Positions 1 through 6,589 of a stretch of 8,316 bases of DNA are shown here, in pieces. The position numbers were made by a program, and so were the translations under genes. Origin of the DNA: Pseudomonadota bacterium. GTDB taxonomy: Bacteria; Pseudomonadota; Alphaproteobacteria; RF32; CAG-239. The stretch is taken from positions 1-8,316 of the forward strand of contig JAJWCP010000066.1 in NCBI GenBank assembly GCA_021617435.1. The letters are read 5' to 3'. Under the pieces are notes generated by a model. That model was not told the origin of the DNA and did not search any database. It saw nothing but the letters and a program-made list of their open reading frames with translations. The stretch's first letter is position 1, and the number at the start of each line of letters is the position of its first letter.

Positions 1-26
1 CTTTTTATCTAACTTGGAGAAAATAA

Positions 27-485
27 ATGAATAAAATTTTAGTTGCCTCTTTGATGTTGGGCGCTGCCGTTATGCTTTCAGCACCGGCTCAGGCTATTGA
101 CAGCACCGGTTGCGGTTTGGGCTCTATGGCATGGCGCGGACAGAGCGGTATTTTGCCGCAGGTTGCTGCCGCTACCACCAACGGTACTTTCGGCAACCAG
201 ACTTTTGGTATTACTTTCGGTACATCAGGCTGCGATCCGAACGGTCGTATTACCGGCGGCACTCAAAAAATGGTATTGGCCTTTTTGGAAAACAACTTGG
301 AGCAGTTTGCTATGGACGCTGCTGCCGGTGAAGGCGAAACCTTAACCACTTTGGCAGGCATTATGGATATGAACGAAGCTGATGTTGCTGCTAAAACTTA
401 TCAGAACTTTGCAGTTTTGTTCCCGAATGAAAATGTTGATGCCGTTGACGTTACATTGAAATTTTATGAAATTATGAAAGCTTAA
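27..485 (+). CDS. DUF3015 family exported protein
   Basis: This encodes a 152-residue protein that begins with a clear Sec signal peptide: Asn-Lys start, hydrophobic core at about residues 4-18, and a likely signal peptidase I site after AQA at residue 23. The mature part has features I recognise as DUF3015: GCGLGSM near its start, a central AATTNGTFGNQTFGIT stretch at about 48-63, then TSGC. The two cysteines (C29 and C69) could form a periplasmic disulfide. The C-terminal half is predicted helical and acidic. A GGAGA ribosome site at 16-20 lies 6 bases before the ATG. The biochemical role of DUF3015 is unknown. The neighbour is a DUF4105 protein on the same strand, and I recall these two families occurring side by side elsewhere, so a shared envelope role is plausible but inferred. 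The promoter lies upstream of the window. Confidence 0.85.
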   Translation: MNKILVASLMLGAAVMLSAPAQAIDSTGCGLGSMAWRGQSGILPQVAAATTNGTFGNQTFGITFGTSGCDPNGRITGGTQKMVLAFLENNLEQFAMDAAAGEGETLTTLAGIMDMNEADVAAKTYQNFAVLFPNENVDAVDVTLKFYEIMKA

Positions 486-507
486 TTTTTTAGCTTGAGT
501 TTTGTGT

Positions 508-533
508 AAACACGGTCGGTAAAGGCCGTGTTT
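508..533 (+). terminator. Intercistronic hairpin, possible partial terminator
   Basis: AAACACGGTC and GGCCGTGTTT can pair around a 6-base loop (GGTAAA), giving a stem of about ten pairs that includes one G-T(U) pair. The bases after it (GCTTTAT) form only a weak T-rich run. It lies between the DUF3015 and DUF4105 genes, so it could end most transcripts after the small protein, stabilise that mRNA, or let some transcription continue into the larger gene. Confidence 0.5.
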
Positions 534-553
534 GCTTTATAAAGTAAGTGCCG

Positions 554-2368
554 ATGAAAAAACTTTTTTCTTTTTTGATAACGCTTTTGTATTGCGGTTC
601 GGCTTCGGCAGATGCTACCGCTGATTTTGCTTATTCGCCGCAATGGTTGGCACTCGTGCATTATCAAAAAGGGATTACCGGTTATAAAGGCACTATCGGC
701 TCTGCTAATTTTTATCTTAGTCATGAGGGCAGAACCGATCCTCAAAAAGAATTAAACGCAACTGTTGCTCTTTTTAATTCCGATGATGATAAAACCAAAT
801 GTATGTTTCCGGCGCGCTATTTAAGATTAAAGCAAAACGGGTTGATTAATGCTGATTTTCCGATATGCGAAGAATATGCGCAATTTAAAAAAGATTTACG
901 TCCTTCCGGTGTTACATTATTATTTACTGATGCCTATATGAACAATTCTTCATCGTTATTCGGGCACACTCTGGTCAGAGTTGACACGGCGCGCAAAGGT
1001 ACTCAGCTTTTGGCACACGGTATTAATTACGGCGCGTGGACACGCGGTTATGAAAACAGTTTTTTATATGCGGTTTACGGTTTGGCAGGGTTTTACCCCG
1101 GAGGATATACGGTAAAGCCTTATTATGACGTTATTAACACCTATAACAATTTGGAAAACCGCGATATTTGGGAATATAACTTAAATTTCAGCGCGGAAGA
1201 ACTTGACTTGTTTGTGGCGCATATTTGGGAAGTGGGGCAAACTACAACGCCTTATTACTTTTTTACGCAGAATTGCTCATATATGCTGATGGAAGTTTTT
1301 GACGCGGTGCGTCCGGAGCTTAAACTGGCGCAGTCTTTTCCGGTACAGACGATTCCGCTTGATACGATTAAAGCGGTGGTTGAACGCGAAGGACTGGTCG
1401 GCGGAGTATATTATCGTCCGTCGCGGCAGCGCAAAATCAGATACCGTATGAAGCAAATGAATAAGCCGCAGTTTAAGGCTTTTTTAAAGGCGACAAAGCT
1501 TAATTTGGCACCGACCGAATCTTTACCCGAAGAAGAGCAGGCAGATGTGTTGGAAACGGCGTATCAGTATATTCAGTATCAATATGTTGCCAATGAAATT
1601 ACGCTGCAAGATTATCGTAAAAAAAGTTTTGAGCTTTTAAAAGCGCGTAATAAAGTTAAAGCAGGTCAAAAATTTGATGAGCTGAAAACCGGCAATAATC
1701 CGGCTTATGCGCATGATTCTATGCAGGCATCGTTCGGAATCGGCAATAAAGACGGCGATGTTTATCAGGAAATTCGCTATCGTCCGGCGTATCATTCTTT
1801 AATTGACAACGGTTTCGGCTTTTTGCGCGGCGCAGAAATAAATTTTTTAGATATTGCCGTTCGTCATTATGATAAGCGCGACCGTTATGTGTTACAGCAA
1901 ATAAATGTGTTGGAGCTGGCATCGCTTTCGCCGATTGACGAAGTGTTTAAAGCGGTTTCATACAAAGTGGGGGTTAATGTTACCCGCCAGATGAATCCGA
2001 AAACGGAAGAGGATTATTATGCGCTGAACGCTAATGTAAACGGCGGTGGAACGTATGCTTTAACCGATAATCTTTGGATTTACGGATTAACCGGATTAGA
2101 CGCGGCTTACGGCGGAGGTTTGCCGCATAATCAATGGGTCGGAACTGATTTAATCGGCGGGATTTTGTTTAATTCGGAGTTGTTTGGCGGCAGCGCCGAG
2201 ATTAAAAAAGTTTTTGCCACCGACAAAATCGGCAGCACTTTAACATACAGCGCGGTTTTGGATTATTATGTTACTCGCAATGCGGCTATTGAAGCCAAAT
2301 TTACCCATACGCAAAATTACGGCAAAAACTTTAATGAAAGTTTGCTCAAGTTAAAATATAATTTTTAA
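554..2368 (+). CDS. DUF4105 (Lnb N-terminal-like) envelope protein with C-terminal barrel-like region
   Basis: This encodes 604 residues from the ATG at 554. An in-frame GTG at 548 would add two residues. Neither start has a strong Shine-Dalgarno; AAGTAAG at 542-548 is the best candidate. A signal peptide covers residues 1-19, with likely cleavage after ASA. Residues of about 110-270 match DUF4105/Lnb_N. The conserved histidine is in SLFGHT (H138) and the conserved cysteine in QNCSY (C241), the latter matching the family's N-C-T/S motif. This His/Cys pair resembles a papain-like or NlpC/P60-like hydrolase or transferase centre, but that activity is inferred. Residues of about 290-370 are charged and helical. 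The region from about 380 to the end is rich in alternating aromatic and polar residues and ends in phenylalanine (LKLKYNF), as outer-membrane barrel strands do. The mature protein may therefore be anchored in the outer membrane with its catalytic domain in the periplasm. It lies downstream of the DUF3015 gene and is probably partly co-transcribed with it. Confidence 0.85.
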   Translation: MKKLFSFLITLLYCGSASADATADFAYSPQWLALVHYQKGITGYKGTIGSANFYLSHEGRTDPQKELNATVALFNSDDDKTKCMFPARYLRLKQNGLINADFPICEEYAQFKKDLRPSGVTLLFTDAYMNNSSSLFGHTLVRVDTARKGTQLLAHGINYGAWTRGYENSFLYAVYGLAGFYPGGYTVKPYYDVINTYNNLENRDIWEYNLNFSAEELDLFVAHIWEVGQTTTPYYFFTQNCSYMLMEVFDAVRPELKLAQSFPVQTIPLDTIKAVVEREGLVGGVYYRPSRQRKIRYRMKQMNKPQFKAFLKATKLNLAPTESLPEEEQADVLETAYQYIQYQYVANEITLQDYRKKSFELLKARNKVKAGQKFDELKTGNNPAYAHDSMQASFGIGNKDGDVYQEIRYRPAYHSLIDNGFGFLRGAEINFLDIAVRHYDKRDRYVLQQINVLELASLSPIDEVFKAVSYKVGVNVTRQMNPKTEEDYYALNANVNGGGTYALTDNLWIYGLTGLDAAYGGGLPHNQWVGTDLIGGILFNSELFGGSAEIKKVFATDKIGSTLTYSAVLDYYVTRNAAIEAKFTHTQNYGKNFNESLLKLKYNF

Positions 2369-2372
2369 GTTG

Positions 2373-2966
2373 TTATTTGCGGTTGCGGCGGTTTTCTTTT
2401 TTGAATTTGAATAGGCTTTCGTCAACCGGAGCATCTTTTACCACGTCATATAATGAAAGAGTTACTTCCACGCTTTGCGGGTCAATAATTTTCCATTGTT
2501 TAAGCTCAAACGGTTGATTGCCGAACACCAATGTGATGGGGCCGACATCGTTTGATTTAGCATATTCAAGCGTTACGGAAGTCATGCCGGAATCTTTGTA
2601 GAAATCAGTCACTTTAAGATTTTTATTGTCAATTTTAATGGTGTTACTCAAAATCATGGTGGCGGGAATGTCATCATAATCAATATTGGTGATTTGGTCT
2701 AATTCTTTGTCGTTAAACACCACATAATCGCCGTTGCCGACAATCAAAACCGAAGTGGGCGCGGCGTATTCCATGCGGATTTTGCTTGGCTTTTCAATAT
2801 AAAGTATGCCTTCTGAAGTGGTGCCGTTGCTGGCGGTTTGTACAAAACGCGCTTCCATGCTTTTAATGCCGTTGAGGTAGTTTTCAATTTTGCTGATGTC
2901 TGAAGCTGTTTGCGCGTTGGCACTGAATGCGTATAATAAAAAGCATGCCGGTAAAAGTTTTTTCAT
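2373..2966 (-). CDS. lolA: Outer-membrane lipoprotein carrier protein LolA
   Basis: LolA is the periplasmic chaperone that takes lipoproteins from the inner-membrane LolCDE transporter and passes them to the outer membrane. The product is 197 residues, close to the usual 200. Residues 1-18 form a Sec signal peptide with cleavage after ANA. There is no lipobox, as expected for soluble LolA. The mature start has the family pattern: an N-terminal helix ending in MEARFVQTAS, then SEGILYIEKPSKIRMEY (G-x-hydrophobic, KP-x-K-hydrophobic-R-x-x-Y), VGNGDYVVFND, and a C-terminal hydrophobic beta-rich part that includes FELKQWKIIDPQ. The tail is basic (KKENRRNRK). AAGGA lies about 8 bases upstream of the ATG. 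The stop is 4 bp from the convergent DUF4105 stop, with no obvious hairpin between them, so read-through antisense RNA is possible. No usual partner such as ftsK is adjacent. Confidence 0.92.
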   Translation of the reverse strand: MKKLLPACFLLYAFSANAQTASDISKIENYLNGIKSMEARFVQTASNGTTSEGILYIEKPSKIRMEYAAPTSVLIVGNGDYVVFNDKELDQITNIDYDDIPATMILSNTIKIDNKNLKVTDFYKDSGMTSVTLEYAKSNDVGPITLVFGNQPFELKQWKIIDPQSVEVTLSLYDVVKDAPVDESLFKFKKENRRNRK

Positions 2967-3001
2967 CAGAAGTATCCTTTGATTAAAATTACAACAAGCA
3001 T

Positions 3002-3030
3002 AATATAAAGCACAATTTTACAAAGAACAA
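3002..3030 (-). promoter_or_regulatory. Putative sigma70-type promoter of lolA
   Basis: On the minus strand, TTGTTC (complement of 3025-3030) and TATATT (complement of 3002-3007) are separated by 17 bp. Transcription would start near 2995, giving a leader of about 30 bases that holds the AAGGA ribosome site. It lies just downstream of the terminator of the preceding minus-strand gene, which supports independent transcription of lolA. Confidence 0.5.
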
Positions 3031-3051
3031 CTTTTTTATGCTGAATATTAC

Positions 3052-3083
3052 AAAAAAAGCCTCTGTATATTATCACAGAGGCT
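3052..3083 (-). terminator. Intrinsic terminator of the CxxC membrane-protein gene
   Basis: A perfect 9-bp stem (AGCCTCTGT with ACAGAGGCT, 3058-3066 and 3075-3083) with an 8-base loop is followed on the minus strand by a run of seven T residues. It begins 18 bases after the stop codon of the gene at 3102-3638 and separates it from lolA. Confidence 0.9.
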
Positions 3084-3101
3084 GATGTCGGTTATGATAA
3101 T

Positions 3102-3638
3102 TTAAAACGGATATAAATCAGCGGCTCCGTTATGCGCGCAAATCGGGAAATAGTTAAAATACAAGCTTGCAAGCAGCAAAGCAAACACCGGTACAAAAAC
3201 TTTTTCAAACGGGAAGTGTGCGTGTCCGTTGTTTTTGGCTTTCATCCACTGATAAAAATCAGATGAGAAAATTAAAAGAGCGGCGCCGACCAATACGCTG
3301 AATAAAAACGGATCCAAATATAAAATACCGATAACTTCAGCATGATATTGCATTTTGCCGATGTACATAAAGCCTATCATGGCAACCGATAAAACCAAAA
3401 TTATCGGGTTGCGCCATTTGAAATTCCAATTTTTTTTATCAAACCATTTGATGGTCCAGTAGCCGAGCAAAACTAAAAACGCGCCCGCCCAAACGCCGAC
3501 TACGCTGTCATCAACGCCAAGGCTGCGGGCAATTTCAAGCGAGGCGCCGATGGCGACCGTACAAACGGCGCAGGCCGGATTGGCAAGGGCTGATTTGGCT
3601 GAAATTAAAACCGCCAGTAAAACAAGTGAGAGTAACAT
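3102..3638 (-). CDS. Uncharacterised multi-pass membrane protein with N-terminal CxxC
   Basis: I do not recognise this as a named family. The 178-residue protein starts with a hydrophobic segment (1-19) that could be a signal peptide cleaved after ALA or a membrane anchor. NPACAVCTVAIGAS follows, with C23 and C26 in a CxxC motif, and then an amphipathic stretch with SLGVDD. Further membrane segments are predicted at about 46-62, 78-94, 105-124 and 146-162, separated by a basic loop (WFDKKNWNFKWRN) and a second charged loop with HAHF. The C-terminal tail carries a third cysteine in FPICAHNGA (C167). The pattern suggests metal binding or thiol-redox chemistry on the periplasmic face, but this is inference. 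It is not a recognisable VKOR or DsbB: the further cysteines are missing. I have a vague memory of similar CPxCTVAVGAG-type proteins in other uncultured bacteria. AAAGGA precedes the ATG; promoter and terminator are both visible, so it is monocistronic. Confidence 0.8.
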   Translation of the reverse strand: MLLSLVLLAVLISAKSALANPACAVCTVAIGASLEIARSLGVDDSVVGVWAGAFLVLLGYWTIKWFDKKNWNFKWRNPIILVLSVAMIGFMYIGKMQYHAEVIGILYLDPFLFSVLVGAALLIFSSDFYQWMKAKNNGHAHFPFEKVFVPVFALLLASLYFNYFPICAHNGAADLYPF

Positions 3639-3670
3639 ATTAAAATCCTTTATAGGTTAAATTCTGATGT

Positions 3671-3699
3671 ATTATTGAAGTAATGTTAAAAAAAATCAA
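3671..3699 (-). promoter_or_regulatory. Putative sigma70-type promoter of the CxxC membrane-protein gene
   Basis: On the minus strand, TTGATT (complement of 3694-3699) and AATAAT (complement of 3671-3676) are 17 bp apart. The predicted start near 3664 leaves a leader of about 26 bases that holds the AAAGGA ribosome site. The spacer contains a T-rich run. The remaining 3700-3800 stretch is AT-rich, with TA repeats around 3737-3757, and I see no gene in it. Confidence 0.5.
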
Positions 3700-3804
3700 T
3701 ACCTTTATTGTATTTGCGCACACATTACAAAAATAATATATATAAATATATCTATATGTCGTCAGTGTCAATAAAAAATATCGGTTATCAGAAATATTGG
3801 GCAC

Positions 3805-3834
3805 AAAAAATCTCCGGCTTAAACCGGAGATTTT
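3805..3834 (-). terminator. Intrinsic terminator after the 122-residue protein gene
   Basis: AAAATCTCCGG and CCGGAGATTTT form a perfect 11-bp stem around a CTTAAA loop, followed on the minus strand by TTTTTT. It starts 15 bases after the stop of the gene at 3850-4218. The core (CTCCGG, CTT, CCGGAG) resembles one arm of the palindromic element at 8085-8174. Confidence 0.9.
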
Positions 3835-3849
3835 GGAAGGTGATATAAT

Positions 3850-4218
3850 TTAATATGCTTCACGAGCGGTTTGTTTAACAGCCATATTGGCGTGTTCTTG
3901 TTTGTTGACAAACTTGTTAAAATCTTGTTTGAAATCGGTAATGTCACCATATCCGGCGTCTTTGTAGGCTTTGGCGGATAAATAAATATAATCGTCACCG
4001 AACATGCAAGCACCATGATGAGCATTGTAACCTGCTTTGGCCGCTTTAAGCGCGGCAACGCTTTCTATGTCGGTTGCTTTTTTAACTTCATCAGCCGGAT
4101 AGAGGTTAATGGTTTCAAGCGTGGAATTTAAAAGCTTAAAAATGTTAGCTTTTTCAGTTTTTGCGGCATTCAGAGTTTCTAAAAAACGCTGTCCGAAGGT
4201 TTTATTTTCATTATTCAT
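3850..4218 (-). CDS. Uncharacterised small soluble protein
   Basis: I do not recognise this 122-residue product. It has no signal peptide or membrane segment. Residues 1-60 are predicted helical and rich in Lys, Ala and Glu. The centre (63-95) looks like a compact motif, with Y64, H67-H68, one cysteine (C71) and GDDYIYLSAKAY, then GYGDITDF. The C-terminal part is again helical and ends in TAREAY. It is a real gene by context: AGGAGA lies 6 bases before the ATG, a strong terminator follows, and the composition is protein-like. It lies 107 bp downstream of ispA on the same strand, where no terminator is visible, so it may be transcribed both from its own promoter and by read-through from xseB-ispA. 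The position after ispA is often occupied by dxs in other proteobacteria, but this protein is not Dxs. Confidence 0.72.
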   Translation of the reverse strand: MNNENKTFGQRFLETLNAAKTEKANIFKLLNSTLETINLYPADEVKKATDIESVAALKAAKAGYNAHHGACMFGDDYIYLSAKAYKDAGYGDITDFKQDFNKFVNKQEHANMAVKQTAREAY

Positions 4219-4224
4219 CGGATA

Positions 4225-4272
4225 TCTCCTTTCGGCATAATTATACTCATAAGCTTAATATATCACATTATA
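4225..4272 (-). promoter_or_regulatory. Possible promoter and ribosome site of the 122-residue protein gene
   Basis: On the minus strand there are two perfect TATAAT hexamers, at the complements of 4267-4272 and 4240-4245. Neither has a good -35 element at 16-18 bp. The AGGAGA ribosome site is the complement of 4225-4230, 6 bases before the ATG. The promoter call is weak; the ribosome site is strong and fixes the start. Confidence 0.4.
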
Positions 4273-4325
4273 TGGGGTAATGCAATACAAACCGTAACAA
4301 AAATGTAACAAAAAAGAATGTAAAT

Positions 4326-5219
4326 TTAGTATTTGCGGTCAATGATAAATTGAGCCAGATTTTGTAAATCAACGCTTTTTTCGCCAAATGCGGCAATGGA
4401 GCCTTGAGCCTTGACAATTAAATCATTCGCAATTTTTTTAGCCTCATTTAAGCCATAGCATGAAACAAAGGTAAATTTGTTTTGCGCTGCGTCTTTTTTA
4501 AGCGTTTTGCCGACTAATTTTTCATCGCCTTCAACATCTAAAATGTCATCGGCAATTTGGAACGCAATGCCAATGCAGCGTGAATATTCGGTTAAAATTT
4601 CGTATTGCTCATCTGTGGCGCCGCCGATAACCGCTCCGGCCTGACAGGCATATGAAAGCAAGCGTCCGGTTTTCATTTCCTCAATATGGCGGATAAGGGC
4701 AATCGGGTCAGGAGTTTGGGTAACGGTTTCAGCGTATAAGTCAAGCATTTGTCCGGCAATCATACCGTCATAAGCGCCGGCTCCGCGGGCAAGCAGGTTG
4801 ATGAGTTTGATTTTTATTTCATCGCTGTACGGGGCTTTTGCAAGTTGCTCAAAAGCATAAGTCAATAATCCGTCGCCGGCCAAAATGGCGGTGGCTTCAT
4901 CAAATTGCTTGTGACAGGTAGGTTTGCCGCGCCGCAAATCGTCATTATCCATGGCGGGCAAATCGTCATGAATTAAAGAATAAGTGTGCAGCATTTCAAG
5001 TGCTAAAGCGGCGTTAATGGAATCGGTAAAATCTTTGCCGAACAAGCGGGCGGTTTCATAAACCAAATACGGACGCAAGCGTTTTCCGCCGTTTAAAAGC
5101 GAATATTCCATAGCATCAATCACGCGCTTTTCAGGACCAATCGGTTTAGGAAAAGCTTGCGCGGCTTTTTGGTTAAAGCGGGTTGAATAATCGGTAATAA
5201 CGGTTTTAATATCAGTCAT
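4326..5219 (-). CDS. ispA: Farnesyl diphosphate synthase (polyprenyl synthetase)
   Basis: This enzyme condenses dimethylallyl and geranyl diphosphate with isopentenyl diphosphate to make farnesyl diphosphate, a precursor of undecaprenyl carriers and quinones. From the ATG at 5219 the product is 297 residues, close to the usual 299. All key motifs are present: GGKRLRP (44-50), the first aspartate-rich motif DDLPAMD (85-91) followed by the RRGKPT segment with R96-R97, GQMLDL (156-161), KTGRL (183-187), and the second aspartate-rich motif DDILD (224-228). The DDx4D form and the TYSLIHDD context fit bacterial short-chain synthases. The start is uncertain: in-frame ATGs at 5231 and 5225 would add four or two residues, and none has a Shine-Dalgarno. 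The gene overlaps the end of xseB (8 bp with the chosen start), so translation is probably coupled to xseB. Confidence 0.93.
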   Translation of the reverse strand: MTDIKTVITDYSTRFNQKAAQAFPKPIGPEKRVIDAMEYSLLNGGKRLRPYLVYETARLFGKDFTDSINAALALEMLHTYSLIHDDLPAMDNDDLRRGKPTCHKQFDEATAILAGDGLLTYAFEQLAKAPYSDEIKIKLINLLARGAGAYDGMIAGQMLDLYAETVTQTPDPIALIRHIEEMKTGRLLSYACQAGAVIGGATDEQYEILTEYSRCIGIAFQIADDILDVEGDEKLVGKTLKKDAAQNKFTFVSCYGLNEAKKIANDLIVKAQGSIAAFGEKSVDLQNLAQFIIDRKY

Positions 5220-5463
5220 TGACATCAACATTGTCTAAGGGGCGGAGAGAGGGTTCGCCTTCGGGTGAAAGTTCAATTTTTTCAATTTTGAGCTGAGCTG
5301 ATTTTAATTTTTCTTCACAGAATTTTTTTAAGGCAACAGCTTGCTCATAGGCGGCGACAGCGTCGTCAAGTTTAATGCGCCCGCCTTCCAAATCGCGCAC
5401 AATGGTTTCAAGTTTTTGCAAAGCTTCTTCAAAGCTTAAATTTTCAAGTTCTTCGTGTTTCAT
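5212..5463 (-). CDS. xseB: Exodeoxyribonuclease VII small subunit
   Basis: This is the small subunit that assembles in several copies with XseA to form the single-strand-specific exonuclease VII, which acts in DNA repair. The 83-residue length is typical. The sequence follows the family pattern: LSFEEALQKLETIVRDLEGG (9-28), then KLDDAVAAYEQAVALKKFCEEKL with the usual cysteine, then SAQLKIEKIEL. Both halves are predicted helices, as in the family's two-helix fold. AGGAG (complement of 5470-5474) lies 6 bases before the ATG. xseB and ispA form an overlapping pair, a common proteobacterial order. xseA is not in the window. Confidence 0.95.
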   Translation of the reverse strand: MKHEELENLSFEEALQKLETIVRDLEGGRIKLDDAVAAYEQAVALKKFCEEKLKSAQLKIEKIELSPEGEPSLRPLDNVDVND

Positions 5464-5624
5464 TTTGTTCTCCTGATTGAGGTATCTTATTATATCATTT
5501 TTATAATAGCAATCGTTTGTTTTGCCCTCTGTGTAAATTTTTAACGCGTTCAGTTTTGCCGCGGGGCTTTAATATTAAAAAAGACGAGTTATATTTACAT
5601 CATGGTTTGCTAAAGGAGAATAAT
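5464..5624. promoter_or_regulatory. Divergent regulatory region between xseB and arsR-type gene
   Basis: This 161-bp stretch must hold promoters in both directions. On the plus strand TATAAT at 5502-5507 follows TTGAGG at 5477-5482 with a long 19-bp spacer. On the minus strand a TATAAT is present, but its best -35 is only 13 bp away; TTGCTA with TAAGAT at 17 bp is an alternative. A 12-bp perfect palindrome, TTTAATATTAAA (5568-5579), lies 45 bases before the ArsR-type start and is a candidate operator. AAGGAG at 5613-5618 is 6 bases before the ATG at 5625. Confidence 0.35.
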
Positions 5625-5891
5625 ATGGAAAATGAAATTGAGAAAAAGTCGCAAATATTAAAGGCGGCGGCGAATGTCAAGCGGCTTGAAATTTTACATT
5701 GCATCAGCAAAAAAGAGCATAGCGTCGGCGCGCTTGAAAAGTTGATTGATTTAAGCCAGTCGGCGCTTTCGCAACATTTGGCGGTGTTGCGGCGAGCCGG
5801 CATAGTTAAAACCAGACGCAAGGCACAGACCATATATTACAGCCTCAGCAATGAGCAGGTTAAGAAAATGTTGAAAATTTTTGATTTGTGA
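5625..5891 (+). CDS. ArsR-family winged-helix transcriptional repressor
   Basis: This encodes 88 residues from the ATG at 5625, chosen because AAGGAG sits 6 bases upstream. The frame stays open further upstream only to a TTG at 5517 with no ribosome site. The fold is a minimal ArsR/SmtB winged helix: ILKAAANVKRLEILHCI (dimer and support helices), SVGALEKLIDLSQSALSQHLAVLRRAGIV (helix-turn-helix with the typical SQSALSQHLAVLR recognition helix), and TRRKAQTIYYSLS (wing). The SQSALSQHL and RRKAQTIYYSL segments are most like the BigR/SqrR/HlyU branch, which senses reactive sulfur or oxidants with two cysteines. Here only one cysteine (C26) is present, and the ELCVC metal motif of classic ArsR is absent, so the signal is unknown. 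It lies 60 bp upstream of a flavin-reductase-like gene and probably controls itself and that gene. Confidence 0.88.
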   Translation: MENEIEKKSQILKAAANVKRLEILHCISKKEHSVGALEKLIDLSQSALSQHLAVLRRAGIVKTRRKAQTIYYSLSNEQVKKMLKIFDL

Positions 5892-5951
5892 TTTATAAGC
5901 TGAAGATATTGCCGCAAATCGGCGGATAAATATTTTTTATGAGGTGCTTTT

Positions 5952-6575
5952 ATGACAAAAATCAGTTGGCCGGCAGGAACATTGCTCGCTCCGGTGCCGC
6001 CGGCGCTTATATCTTCAGGAACGCTTGAAAACCCTAATGTAATGACTGCCGCATGGACAGGCATTGTGTGCAGCGATCCGGCAATGACTTATGTTTCATT
6101 GCGCCCGAGCCGCTATTCGCATGAAATTATCAGCAAAAGCGGTGAGTTTGTGATTAATGTTCCAAATCTGCCGCTGGCAAAGGCTGTGGATTTTTGCGGA
6201 GTTAAATCAGGTCGTAATACCGACAAATTTAAAGCTTGCGGCATAACGGCGGCTCCATCGTCAAAAATTAAAGCTCCGCAGGTTAAAGAAGCGCCGATTT
6301 CGCTTGAATGCAAGGTGCGCTCGGTTACGCATTACGGTACGCATGATATGTTTTTGGCCGATATTGTGGCGGTTAATGTTGATGACGCTTATATCAACAA
6401 ACAGGGCGGACTTAATTTGGAAAAGGCCGGATTGCTTGCTTATGCGCACGGATTTTATTATACATTAGGACGGCAACTCGGTAAGTTCGGGTTTTCGGTT
6501 GAAAAAGCAAAGACAATTAAAAAACGCCGCAAAATGCAGCAGTCGGTTGCTTCCAAAAACGATAAGCGTAAATAA
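5952..6575 (+). CDS. Flavin reductase-like (flavoredoxin-type) FMN-binding protein
   Basis: The 207-residue product has the flavin reductase-like domain (split-barrel FMN-binding fold) over about residues 8-180. Visible hallmarks are NVMTAAWTGIVCSDPAM (about 29-45), the SLRPSRYSHEII segment (49-60) and GEFVINVP (64-71), followed by CGVKSGRNTDKF and a central ECKVRSV strand, and then HDMFLADIVAVNVD. This pattern fits flavoredoxin-type proteins, which bind FMN and pass electrons to unknown partners; the substrate cannot be read from sequence. The last 20 residues are highly basic and probably disordered (KTIKKRRKM and a KNDKRK end). GAGGTG at 5941-5946 lies 5 bases before the ATG. The preceding ArsR-type gene and the short gap suggest a redox- or sulfur-responsive operon. 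No clear terminator follows before the tRNA promoter. Confidence 0.88.
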   Translation: MTKISWPAGTLLAPVPPALISSGTLENPNVMTAAWTGIVCSDPAMTYVSLRPSRYSHEIISKSGEFVINVPNLPLAKAVDFCGVKSGRNTDKFKACGITAAPSSKIKAPQVKEAPISLECKVRSVTHYGTHDMFLADIVAVNVDDAYINKQGGLNLEKAGLLAYAHGFYYTLGRQLGKFGFSVEKAKTIKKRRKMQQSVASKNDKRK

Positions 6576-6589
6576 TCAGCAAAAATTTA

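Noticed and set aside
482..745. Minus-strand open frame over the start of the DUF4105 gene
   Set aside because: It is a shadow of the signal-peptide region of a recognised family gene and has no support of its own.
3819..4058. Minus-strand open frame overlapping the 122-residue protein gene
   Set aside because: It runs through the terminator hairpin in another frame of a gene with a good ribosome site, and its sequence looks non-protein-like.
5517..5624. Upstream in-frame extension of the ArsR-type gene with a CPLC motif
   Set aside because: It needs a TTG start without a ribosome site, while AAGGAG is placed ideally for the ATG at 5625, where the family's usual N-terminus begins.
5906..5932. 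Possible hairpin or terminator between the ArsR-type and flavin reductase genes
   Set aside because: Only a 4-bp GCCG/CGGC stem can form, which is too weak to call.
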